From Streptomyces sp. NBC_00190 (GTDB lineage Bacteria; Actinomycetota; Actinomycetes; Streptomycetales; Streptomycetaceae), in the NCBI RefSeq assembly GCF_036203305.1, contig NZ_CP108131.1, forward strand, positions 8,122,001-8,186,000: a stretch of 64,000 nt of DNA, written 5' to 3'. The notes beneath the pieces are model-generated. The model was not told where the DNA came from, did not search any database, and was given only the letters and a program-made list of their open reading frames with translations. The translations under genes were made by a program, and so were the position numbers. Positions 18,901 to 26,698 of this stretch are shown here, piece by piece. How positions within the stretch are numbered: the first letter of the stretch is position 1; each line of letters opens with the position of its first letter.

Positions 18901-19988
18901 ACCCGTATCCGCGTGCTTCTGCTGCTCTGGCCGCTCTGGCGCTCACCGTCACCCTCGCCGCCTGCGGCAGTATCGACGAGGGCGACGGGCGCGGCGGTGA
19001 CAAGGTCAGGATCGGCCTGCTGCTCCCCGAGAACGTGACTGCGCGTTACGAGAAGTTCGACAAGCCGCTGATGGAGAAGAAGGTCGCCCTCCTGACCTTC
19101 GGCAAGGGCAAGGTGATCTACGCAAACGCCATGGGGGACGCGGCCAAGCAGAACGCCCAGGCCGACACGATGATCGAGAACAAGGTCGACGTCCTGGTCA
19201 TCGACGCGGTGGACTCCAAGGCGATCGCGGGGGCGGTGGCGAAGGCCAAGGCCGCGGGCATCGCGGTCGTCGCCTACGACCGCCTGGCCGAAGGCCCGAT
19301 CGACGCGTACACCTCCTTCGACAACGAGGACATCGGCCGGATCCAGGGAAAGTCCCTGCTGGAGGCGCTGGGCAGCAATGCCAGGAACGGGAAGATCGTC
19401 ATGATGCACGGAGCGCTCACCGACCCCAACGCCGCCCGCTACAAGGCCGGCGCCCACTCCGTCCTCGACGGCAAGGTGAACATCGGCAAGGAGTACGACA
19501 CCGCCGAGTGGAAGCCGGAGAACGCGAGCACCAACATGACGGCCGCGCTCTCGGCACTCGGCAAGGACAAGATCGTCGGCGTCTACTCCGCCAACGACGG
19601 CATGGCGGGCGGCGTCATCGCCGCCCTCAAGGCCGCAGGCTTCTTCCCGCTGCCCCCGGTCACCGGCCAGGACATCGAACTCGCCGCCGTGCGGCGCATC
19701 GTGGCGGGCGAGCAGTTCACGAGCATCTACAAGTCCTACGCCCGCGAGGCCGAGGCCGCAGCCGAACTCGCCGTCATCCTCGCCCACGGCGAGAAGACCG
19801 ACGGGGTCATCAACGACGTGGTCAGCAGCCCCACCGTCAAGCGCGTGCCCGCCGTCCTCATTCCCAGCGTGCCCGTGACCCGCGACAACATCAGGACCAC
19901 CGTGGTCCTCGACGGCGTCTACACCGCCGAGGAGATCTGCACCGACGCGCTCAAGGCCGCATGCGCGGAAATCGGTCTGAAACAGTAG
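18897..19988 (+). CDS. second sugar-binding lipoprotein, XylF-like
   Basis: A 363-residue lipoprotein with the acyl cysteine at residue 23 (TLAAC). It resembles D-xylose-binding proteins: VRIGLLLPENVTARYEKFDKP, VLVIDAVDSKAIAGAVAKAK, VAYDRLAEGPIDAYTSFDN and GVYSANDGMAGGVIAALK. It is clearly different from the ChvE-like protein at the other side of the operon, yet only one permease and ATPase are encoded. It may widen the sugar range of the same importer or act as a sugar sensor. It starts in the GTGA overlap with manA. Confidence 0.87.
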   Translation: MNPYPRASAALAALALTVTLAACGSIDEGDGRGGDKVRIGLLLPENVTARYEKFDKPLMEKKVALLTFGKGKVIYANAMGDAAKQNAQADTMIENKVDVLVIDAVDSKAIAGAVAKAKAAGIAVVAYDRLAEGPIDAYTSFDNEDIGRIQGKSLLEALGSNARNGKIVMMHGALTDPNAARYKAGAHSVLDGKVNIGKEYDTAEWKPENASTNMTAALSALGKDKIVGVYSANDGMAGGVIAALKAAGFFPLPPVTGQDIELAAVRRIVAGEQFTSIYKSYAREAEAAAELAVILAHGEKTDGVINDVVSSPTVKRVPAVLIPSVPVTRDNIRTTVVLDGVYTAEEICTDALKAACAEIGLKQ

Positions 19989-20069
19989 CCGGCCCCGTGG
20001 TGGACCGCCCGTGCCCGGCCGGACGTGCCGGGGACGCCGAGGGCGTCGGTCAGGCCCGGGCCCGAGCGT

Positions 20070-21638
20070 TCAGGAGAAGGGCTGCTTGTCCGGTCGGCAG
20101 GTGGTCCCGGGGGGTGGCAGCGTGCCGTCGACGAAGTAGCGGCTCTCGTACGTCTTCACGCAGCTGCTGGCGTTGTTGAACAGGGCGGTATGGCCGTACC
20201 CGTCATGGGTGAGCAGGCGGGCGTCGGCCAGTTCCTTCGCCATGACCTCGGAGTCCGCGTACGGCGTGGAGGGGTCGTACCTGGTGCCGACCACGAGGAC
20301 GGGGTGCGCGGTGGGCTTGTTCCACGGTCCGGTGTAGAGGTCTGCGGCCTGGGCCGGCCAGGTGGCGCACGGCTCTCCGGACCAGGTCCAGTAGCGGCCG
20401 GCGTCGCCCGCCCGCTGGGCGCTGTCCTCCGCCAGACGGTGGTAGGCGGCGGGATCGCGGAGGTTGGGGCTGTCGCCGCACCACACGGCCGCCGCCTGTT
20501 CTTCGCCGAGGTACGGGGCGGGGTGCGCGACGGGGGGCGGGGGCGGGAACACGGGCGGCTTCGGGACCCGGCCCTGCCACAGGTCCTGGAGGCGCCGGGC
20601 GAGGTCCGCCCAGCCCGGGTCGACGATGTAGAGGCTGCTCACCGTGTCGGCGACCGTCCGGGCGTACGTCCACGTGTCCACCGGGCGTTCCCTGAGGCGC
20701 TGCATCAGCTGGTCGAACTTCGCGCGGGTCGCCTTCGGGCTGCCGGCCGAGAAGGCGCAGCGGTCCGTGGTGGCGGATCCGCACAGGTCGAGGAACCGGT
20801 CCAGGGTGGCCGCGGCGGTGCGGTCGGAACCCATGCGCAGGAGCGTGGTGGTCCGGGCGTCCGGTCGGCCGCCGTTCGTCCATGCGGAGGGCGCGATGTT
20901 GCTGTCCAGGACCATGGCGCGGACCTTGTCGGGGAACAGGTTTGCGTAGGTGGCGCCGAGGATCGTGCCGTAGGAGACGCCGAAGTAGTTGAGCTGCGGT
21001 TCGCCCACGGCCTGCCGGAGCAGGTCGAGGTCTCGGGCGGTGTCGGCGGTCGACACGTGGCGCAGGAGCTCGGAGTCATGCTTCTCGCAGCGCCGGCCGA
21101 GGTCCTCGTAGGCGTCGATCCAGGTCTTGCGCTCCTTGTCTCCCACGGGGAACCCGACCGGCTTGGCCCGCCCCCACGCCTCGGCGTCGTCGGTGCTGTC
21201 GAAGCAGTTCACCGCCGTGCTGTTGCCGATGCCGCGGGGATCCCAGCTGACGATGTCGAACCGCTCCCGCAGCTCCTTCGGGAAGGAGTCGTAGTTCTGC
21301 GGGACCTGCACCGTCCCGGGGCCGCCGGGCCCGCCGGGGTTCACGAAGACGGTTCCCATGCGCCGCGCGCCGTCGGTCGCCTTCCTGCGGACCACGGCCA
21401 GGTCGATGCTCCGGCCGGCGGGGTCGGCGTGGTCGAGGGGGACACGGGCGGTGGCACAGTCGTACGGGCTGCCGGGCGTGCAGGGGCTCCAGTCCAGGCG
21501 GGGGACGCCTGGCGAGGGCGACGGCGCGTCCTGGGCGGCGGCGGGTCCGGGGCAGCTGAGTACGGTCGAGCAGACCGCCGCGGCGACGAGCGCCGCCGCG
21601 CGGTGGCGACGGCCGCCTGCCGGTCCGGGTAGGGGCAT
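20070..21638 (-). CDS. secreted S33 alpha/beta-hydrolase, tripeptidyl aminopeptidase type
   Basis: A 522-residue secreted enzyme of the SlpD/SlpE and Tap group, which removes short peptides from protein N-termini outside the cell. The signal peptide covers about residues 1-36. Motifs: NPGGPGGPG oxyanion loop near 100, nucleophile S222 in GVSYGT, the acid in TRYDPSTPY and the histidine in DGYGHTAL near the C-terminus. Cysteine pairs late in the chain fit the family. ATG 21638 follows AGGAGGG; the frame is open further upstream without a signal sequence. Confidence 0.9.
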   Translation of the reverse strand: MPLPGPAGGRRHRAAALVAAAVCSTVLSCPGPAAAQDAPSPSPGVPRLDWSPCTPGSPYDCATARVPLDHADPAGRSIDLAVVRRKATDGARRMGTVFVNPGGPGGPGTVQVPQNYDSFPKELRERFDIVSWDPRGIGNSTAVNCFDSTDDAEAWGRAKPVGFPVGDKERKTWIDAYEDLGRRCEKHDSELLRHVSTADTARDLDLLRQAVGEPQLNYFGVSYGTILGATYANLFPDKVRAMVLDSNIAPSAWTNGGRPDARTTTLLRMGSDRTAAATLDRFLDLCGSATTDRCAFSAGSPKATRAKFDQLMQRLRERPVDTWTYARTVADTVSSLYIVDPGWADLARRLQDLWQGRVPKPPVFPPPPPVAHPAPYLGEEQAAAVWCGDSPNLRDPAAYHRLAEDSAQRAGDAGRYWTWSGEPCATWPAQAADLYTGPWNKPTAHPVLVVGTRYDPSTPYADSEVMAKELADARLLTHDGYGHTALFNNASSCVKTYESRYFVDGTLPPPGTTCRPDKQPFS

Positions 21639-21788
21639 CGTCCGCCCTCCTCCGTCGCGTCGGGGGCCTGCCGGCCGCGACGCCGCGGCCGTGGTGGGAC
21701 GAGCAGCCCCTGTAACCACGAAACCGCGGTTCACCGGCCCGCGCGAGCCGAGGGCGCGGGCCGCGCCCCCGGACTCTGCTGCCGGTGT

Positions 21789-22442
21789 TCACCGGGTCGT
21801 GTCGAAGGCGCCCGCTCGCCCCGCGGCCGCGGCACCCGCCGCGGCCCGGCGGGGGAGGTCCGGGTCCGGTGCGGCCCGCAGGAGCAGCAGCTCGTGGTAG
21901 AGCGGAGCGGTCGCCGCCACCAGTAGCGTGCGCGCGTCGACCGGGCCGGGCAGTTCGCCCCGCGCGGTGGCGCGGGTGACGACCACCGCGCAGCGTGCGT
22001 AACGGTCCTCCCAGAAGCGGGCCAGGGCGCCGGCCGCCTCGGCCGAGCGGAAGCCCGCGGCGATCAGTGCCGTGGTCAGGCTGGGCCCGCTGCCCGCCAG
22101 GGCCTCGTAGACCTCCCGGTTGAGCGAGGTGAGGTCCCCCTCCAGCGATCCGGTGTCGGGCGGGCTCCACGTGTCGTCGGACGCGGCGTCGAGCACGTCC
22201 GCCAGCAGGCCGCCGACGTCGCGCCAGCGCCGGTAGACCGTGGTGCGGTGCACGCCCGCGCGTTCGGCGACCGTGTCGACGGTCAGCCCGTCGTACCCGC
22301 CCGCCACCAGCAGGTCGCCCACCGCCGCCAGGACCTGCGCGCGGACCCGGGCGCTGCGGCCGCCCGTCCGCCGCCGCGGCGTGGCCGGATCTGAGTTGTG
22401 CGCATGGCCGGATTCTTCGCTTGCGTGCTCAGTGGCATCCAT
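21789..22442 (-). CDS. TetR-family repressor next to the resistance cassette
   Basis: A 217-residue regulator with an N-terminal helix-turn-helix (LTVDTVAERAGVHRTTVYRRW, about residues 53-73) and a C-terminal ligand domain of the TetR_C_11-like type (GSGPSLTTALIAAGFRS). It is divergent from the ABC-F gene, with start codons 112 bp apart. The imperfect dyad at 22456-22471 lies in the gap. It most likely controls the ABC-F and Vgb genes, perhaps in response to a streptogramin-like ligand; that is inference. Confidence 0.85.
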   Translation of the reverse strand: MDATEHASEESGHAHNSDPATPRRRTGGRSARVRAQVLAAVGDLLVAGGYDGLTVDTVAERAGVHRTTVYRRWRDVGGLLADVLDAASDDTWSPPDTGSLEGDLTSLNREVYEALAGSGPSLTTALIAAGFRSAEAAGALARFWEDRYARCAVVVTRATARGELPGPVDARTLLVAATAPLYHELLLLRAAPDPDLPRRAAAGAAAAGRAGAFDTTR

Positions 22443-22455
22443 GGAACGATCTTAA

Positions 22456-22471
22456 AGCAACATTCGTCGCT
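22456..22471. promoter_or_regulatory. imperfect dyad between TetR and ABC-F genes
   Basis: AGCAAC and GTCGCT face each other across ATTC with one mismatch. The site sits between the divergent starts and is a candidate TetR operator. Confidence 0.4.
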
Positions 22472-22486
22472 ATAGGGAGTCCTCCG

Positions 22487-22579
22487 ATGGTTCTCACCCA
22501 CTTCTCCACCTCCGCCACCCTCCTGCTCGCGTCCGAACCCCTGGAGCCGCTCCGTGACCGCACAACTGACCGCGCTTGA
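22487..22579 (+). CDS. 30-residue upstream ORF, candidate leader peptide
   Basis: ATG 22487 is preceded by GGGAG with 7-base spacing, better than many real genes here. The frame encodes 30 residues beginning MVLTHFSTSATLLLAS and ends at TGA 22577-22579. It overlaps the ABC-F start (GTG 22554) by 26 bp in another frame. ABC-F resistance genes are often controlled by ribosome stalling on short leader ORFs, so this could couple ABC-F translation to drug-stalled ribosomes. It is not proven to be translated. Confidence 0.5.
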   Translation: MVLTHFSTSATLLLASEPLEPLRDRTTDRA

Positions 22580-24200
22580 CCTCTGCAAGTCCTACGACGG
22601 CCGCACCGTCCTCGACTCCGTCGACTGCTCCGTCCCCGTCGGCACCCGCCTCGGCATCGTCGGTGAGAACGGATCGGGCAAGTCCACCCTGCTCCGGCTG
22701 CTCGCCGGGACCGAGCGCCCCGACCGCGGTACGGTCACCGTCCGCGCGGACGGCGGCATCGGGTACCTCGCCCAGGAAGAGACCCTGCCCGCCCACCTGA
22801 CCGTCCAGCAGGTCGTCGACCGCTCCCTCGCCGCACTCCGCGCCATGGAAGGCGGGATGCGCCGACTGGAGGCCCGTATGGCGGACGGCGACACCACGGC
22901 CGAGGTCCTCACCTCCTACGCGGACCTGCTCACCGCCTTCGAACTGCGCGGCGGCTACGACGCCGACGCCCGGGTCGAGCGCGCCCTGCACGGCCTGGGA
23001 CTGCTCGGACTGCCCCGCGACCGCACCGTCGGCGACCTCTCCGGCGGCGAACAGGTCCGGCTCCGGCTGGCCGCGCTCCTGGCCTCCGCCCCCGAGGTGC
23101 TGCTCCTCGACGAGCCCACGAACCACCTCGACCACGCGGCCCTGAGCTGGCTGGAGGACCATCTCCGCGCCCGCCGCGGCATCACCGTCGCCGTCTCCCA
23201 CGACCGGCAGTTCCTCGAACGCGTAGCCACGTCCTTGCTGGAGGTAGACGGCGACCTGCACCGCGCGGTCCGCTACGGCAACGGCTACGCCGGCTACCTC
23301 GCCGGGCGCGCCGCCGAACGGCAGCGCCGCGCCCAGGCCCACGCCGCGTGGTGCGCGGAGGTGGACAGGCTGCGGGAGTCCGCCGCCGTCACTGCCCGCC
23401 GGGTGGCTCCCGGCCGGGCGATGAAGGACGGCAACAAGATGGCCTACGACCGTGCGGCAGGCCGGGTACAGCAGTCCCTGGCGAGCAGGGTGCGCAACGC
23501 CGAGGAACGGCTGGGCCGGCTGGTGGCCCGGCCGGTGCCCGCGCCGGCCGAGCCGCTGCGGTTCACCGCCGTGCCGCGCACCGCCGGCACCGCCGGCACC
23601 GACGGCCCGCGCGGCGTGGTCCTCGCGGCGGACGGCGTGGCGGTCGCGTGGCGGCTCGCGCCGCTGGACCTGGCCGTGCCGGCCGACGGCCGGCTCCTGG
23701 TCACCGGCCCGAACGGAGCCGGCAAGAGCACCCTGCTGGGCGTCCTCGCCGGCACCGTCGCGCCCGACCGGGGCCACGTCGTACGGCGCGCCCGAACCGG
23801 ACTGCTGGCCCAGCACACCGACACGGAAGAGCCCCGCCGATCGCTCCTCGAGGCCTTTGCCGCAGGCCGCCCCGGAACGCCCGAAGAACACACCGAGCAA
23901 CTGCTGTCGCTCGGCTTGTTCGTCCCCGAACGGCTCACCGCTGCGGTCGCCACCCTGTCGGCCGGCCAGCGGCAGCGGCTGGCACTGGCCCGGCTGGTCA
24001 CCGAACCGGCCGACGTACTCCTGCTCGACGAGCCGACCAACCACCTCTCGCCCGCACTGGCCGAGGAACTGGAGGAGGCGCTCGCCTCGTTCCCGGGTGC
24101 CGTGGTCGTGGTCAGCCACGACCGCCGGCTGTGCGCCCGCTGGCAGGGTGACCGCCTGGTCCTGCGCGCCCCCGAACCGGCCGCCGCAACAGCGGCGTAA
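22554..24200 (+). CDS. ABC-F ribosomal protection protein (antibiotic resistance type)
   Basis: A 548-residue soluble protein with two ATPase domains and no membrane helices. Domain 1 has GENGSGKST (37-45), LSGGEQVRLRLAALL and LLLDEPTNHLDH. Domain 2 has [23 protein letters not shown] and LLLDEPTNHLS. The linker of about 80 residues between them (rich in Arg and Ala, DRLRESAAVTARRVAPGR) is where ABC-F factors reach the ribosome exit site to dislodge drugs. GTG 22554 follows GGAG. A Vgb gene 31 bp downstream suggests protection against streptogramins or macrolides. Confidence 0.85.
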   Translation: MTAQLTALDLCKSYDGRTVLDSVDCSVPVGTRLGIVGENGSGKSTLLRLLAGTERPDRGTVTVRADGGIGYLAQEETLPAHLTVQQVVDRSLAALRAMEGGMRRLEARMADGDTTAEVLTSYADLLTAFELRGGYDADARVERALHGLGLLGLPRDRTVGDLSGGEQVRLRLAALLASAPEVLLLDEPTNHLDHAALSWLEDHLRARRGITVAVSHDRQFLERVATSLLEVDGDLHRAVRYGNGYAGYLAGRAAERQRRAQAHAAWCAEVDRLRESAAVTARRVAPGRAMKDGNKMAYDRAAGRVQQSLASRVRNAEERLGRLVARPVPAPAEPLRFTAVPRTAGTAGTDGPRGVVLAADGVAVAWRLAPLDLAVPADGRLLVTGPNGAGKSTLLGVLAGTVAPDRGHVVRRARTGLLAQHTDTEEPRRSLLEAFAAGRPGTPEEHTEQLLSLGLFVPERLTAAVATLSAGQRQRLALARLVTEPADVLLLDEPTNHLSPALAEELEEALASFPGAVVVVSHDRRLCARWQGDRLVLRAPEPAAATAA

Positions 24201-24231
24201 GCCATCCCCAATCCCTCCGGAAAGGCCCCAC

Positions 24232-25152
24232 TTGACCCCCCACACCCCCGCACGCCTGATCCACACCTACACCCTCCCCACCACAGGTTCCGGCCCCTAC
24301 GCACTGACCACCGGCCCCGACGGCAACATCTGGTGCACCTTGGTGCACGCCGGACGCATCGCCCGCCTCACCCCGCACGGGCAGATCGACGAGTTCCCGC
24401 TCGACTCATCCGACTGCGGCCCGACCCTGATCACCTCCGGCCCCGACGGGGCCCTGTGGTTCACCCGGAACCGAGACCACCGCATCGGCCACATCACCAC
24501 CGACGGCCAAGCCCGCTCCTACGCCCTGCCGGGCTCTGACCCCGGACCATTCGGCATCACCCCCGGGCCGGACGGCGCCCTCTGGTTCGCCACGCTGCAC
24601 ACCGCAACAGTCGGCCGCATCACCCGTGACGGCGAAATCACCGAGTACCCGCTGCCCAGCAGGGACTCCTACCCGTCCTTTCTCACCACCGCCCCCGACG
24701 GCGCGCTGTGGTGCACGCTCAACCAGGCGCACACCCTGGCGCGGATCACCGTGACCGGCGAGGTCAGCCTGTACCCGCTGCCCACGGTCGGCGCCGCGCC
24801 GGTCGGACTGGCGGCGGCGCCGGACGGAGCCCTGTGGTTCGCCCAGATCGGGAGCGGCAGCATCGGCCGACTGGACCCGCACGGCATCGAGTTCGCCGAG
24901 TACCCACTGCCGGACGCGCAGTGCCGGCCGCACGCGGTGGCGGTGGCACCGGACGGCTCGTGCTGGTTCACCGAATGGGCTACCGGCCGCATCGGCCGCG
25001 TCACCACGGACGGCCGGATCACCGAAATCCCCCTGCCGGACCCCGCCTGCGAACCGCACGGCCTCGCCTTCGGACCCGACGGCACGCTCTACGTCGCCCA
25101 GGAGAGCGGCGACGTCACCCGCTGGGACGTCACGGCGGCCACGAACTGCTGA
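24232..25152 (+). CDS. vgb: virginiamycin B lyase (streptogramin B lyase)
   Basis: A 306-residue seven-bladed beta-propeller, close in length to staphylococcal Vgb (about 299). It linearises cyclic type B streptogramins by breaking the ester bond through elimination, using Mg2+. Propeller repeats such as GPDGALWFT and AAPDGALWFAQ recur about every 42 residues. The key residues line up with a constant offset of six: H234 (RPH), E274 and H276 (EPH), and E291. TTG 24232 follows GGAAAGG. It is probably co-transcribed with the ABC-F gene 31 bp upstream. Confidence 0.9.
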   Translation: MTPHTPARLIHTYTLPTTGSGPYALTTGPDGNIWCTLVHAGRIARLTPHGQIDEFPLDSSDCGPTLITSGPDGALWFTRNRDHRIGHITTDGQARSYALPGSDPGPFGITPGPDGALWFATLHTATVGRITRDGEITEYPLPSRDSYPSFLTTAPDGALWCTLNQAHTLARITVTGEVSLYPLPTVGAAPVGLAAAPDGALWFAQIGSGSIGRLDPHGIEFAEYPLPDAQCRPHAVAVAPDGSCWFTEWATGRIGRVTTDGRITEIPLPDPACEPHGLAFGPDGTLYVAQESGDVTRWDVTAATNC

Positions 25153-25216
25153 GCCACGACGACAACTTCGGGAATGACCACCGTGTGGGGCGCGGCGGGT
25201 GGCGCCCCGTTACGTC

Positions 25217-25919
25217 CTACTCCTCCGGGTCCCAGGCGCGGAGCAGGTCGATCAGCCCTGCGTCTCCGTCGATCTGCACGGAGTCCGCCGGGATGCGGTC
25301 GTAGATGAAGAGGACCGGCTCACTGGCCGTGCCCCGGACAGAGGCGCCGGCCGTGTCCGGGCCCTCGCCCGTAGCGGTGGTGGGCAGACGGGTGGGCCGT
25401 GCGCCATTGCCGTCGACCGTGACGCGCCAGGAGTGGCCCTCGGCGGCGTGGAAGTCGAAGGCGGCGGGCTTGTGCGGCCAGGCGCTGGTCGTCGTAGGTG
25501 TGCACCGCGGTCTCCTGGACCCGGTGCCGGGCGACGCCACCGGAGTCCTGCGGCGACTGCGACCTACCCCACCACGTCCAGCAGCCGCGATCCGGGCCCG
25601 CCTCCCGCAGCGCGCTCAGCAGCAGCTGCGTCGATTCGGCCGACCAGGTCGGCAAGGCCTCGCGCTCCCGCGGCGCAGCCACGGCGGCGCGCGCGGCAGC
25701 GGCCTCGGCCGGGGGAGCGTCGGCGGGCCGCGGGCCGACGATGGCGGCCCAGAAGCGGTCCCCTCCACCCAGGTGCTGGACCAGATCGAGCAGCGTCCAC
25801 TCGGGGCAGGTCGGCACCTGCACGTCGAGGCTGGGCGCGGAGGCGACCGCGGCGCGGAAGGCGGTCGACCGTTCGTCGATCAGCCGCAGCAGGTCGGGGA
25901 ATTCCCGATTGTTTTCCAC
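25217..25919 (-). pseudogene. broken maleylpyruvate isomerase-family (mycothiol-dependent type) gene
   Basis: From GTG 25919 one reverse frame encodes a good N-terminal domain (LLRLIDERSTAFRAAVASAP, VPTCPEWTLLDLVQHLGGG) to VQETAVHTYDDQ. It then runs into Arg-rich nonsense. The expected C-terminal domain (SAWPHKPAAFDFHAAEGHSW to LLRAWDPEE) continues in another frame from near 25480. About 30-35 residues normally found between these parts are missing. An internal deletion that is not a multiple of three explains both effects. Confidence 0.75.
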
Positions 25920-25962
25920 TCCGGTTGTCCAGCACTGTGCTCCGGCGATCGGAGAGGGATTT

Positions 25963-26631
25963 TCATCGCCGACGAGGCGGGCCCGCGGCCGGGCCGCGGG
26001 CCTCGGATGACGTGGTGTCTTCACATTCGGCTTGGCGAAGGCCGGCGAACACCGCGGGGGTCGCCCAGCCGCGCAGGGCAGCGGGAATCGCCGATCGGAA
26101 GGCGGCCTCGGCCGTGTGGGCGTCGAGGGCCTCAGCCAGTTCGAGCGTCACCAGTCCGTGCAGGGTGACCCACAGCGAGAGGGCGATCGGCGTCGCTTCA
26201 CCGGCGAGGACGGAACCCGTCACAGCCCGGTCGATCGCCGCGATGAGCGGCCGGATGGGGTCACGGGTGCCGACTGCGCCCGATGGATCGAAGGATTGCG
26301 TCCTTCCGAACAGCACCGTGTACAGGTGGCTGTGTCCGCATCCCCATAGCCGGTATGCGATGGCCAGGGCGTAGAGGTCGGCGAGGGGATCCTCAGTGGT
26401 CGGCACCGCCGACAAGTCCTGGAACAGGCCGGCGACAGCCCCGTCGCGTACCGCTCCGATCAGTCCGTCCTTGCCGCCGAACAGGGAGTACACCGCGGTC
26501 GTCGACGTGCCGGCGGCAGCCGCGACGGCGCGGACCGTCACCGACTCCCGCGAACCCGTCGCCAGCAACTCGGTCGCACACGCCACGAGGCGCTCTTTGA
26601 CCACCTCGTCGTTCGTCCTCGGTCTGCCCAT
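25963..26631 (-). CDS. TetR-family repressor
   Basis: A 222-residue regulator starting MGRPRTNDEVVKERLV with the helix-turn-helix VRAVAAAAGTSTTAVYSLFG (about residues 29-50) and a C-terminal WHG-like ligand domain (LYTVLFGRTQ, LWVTLHGLVTLELA). It is divergent from the alpha/beta hydrolase gene, 67 bp apart. It likely controls that gene and itself. A short dyad lies in the gap. Confidence 0.85.
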   Translation of the reverse strand: MGRPRTNDEVVKERLVACATELLATGSRESVTVRAVAAAAGTSTTAVYSLFGGKDGLIGAVRDGAVAGLFQDLSAVPTTEDPLADLYALAIAYRLWGCGHSHLYTVLFGRTQSFDPSGAVGTRDPIRPLIAAIDRAVTGSVLAGEATPIALSLWVTLHGLVTLELAEALDAHTAEAAFRSAIPAALRGWATPAVFAGLRQAECEDTTSSEARGPAAGPPRRR

Positions 26632-26664
26632 GACGAGAAGCCTACTCCTTCTGATAACGTCGTT

Positions 26665-26684
26665 TTGAAACAATGTTCTGAAAC
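26665..26684. promoter_or_regulatory. candidate operator between TetR and hydrolase genes
   Basis: The 9-bp palindrome AACAATGTT (26669-26677) is flanked by two TGAAAC direct repeats. It lies 15-30 bp before the hydrolase start and is AT-rich compared with the surroundings, as expected for a TetR site. Confidence 0.4.
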
Positions 26685-26698
26685 TTGGGGGGCTCGCC

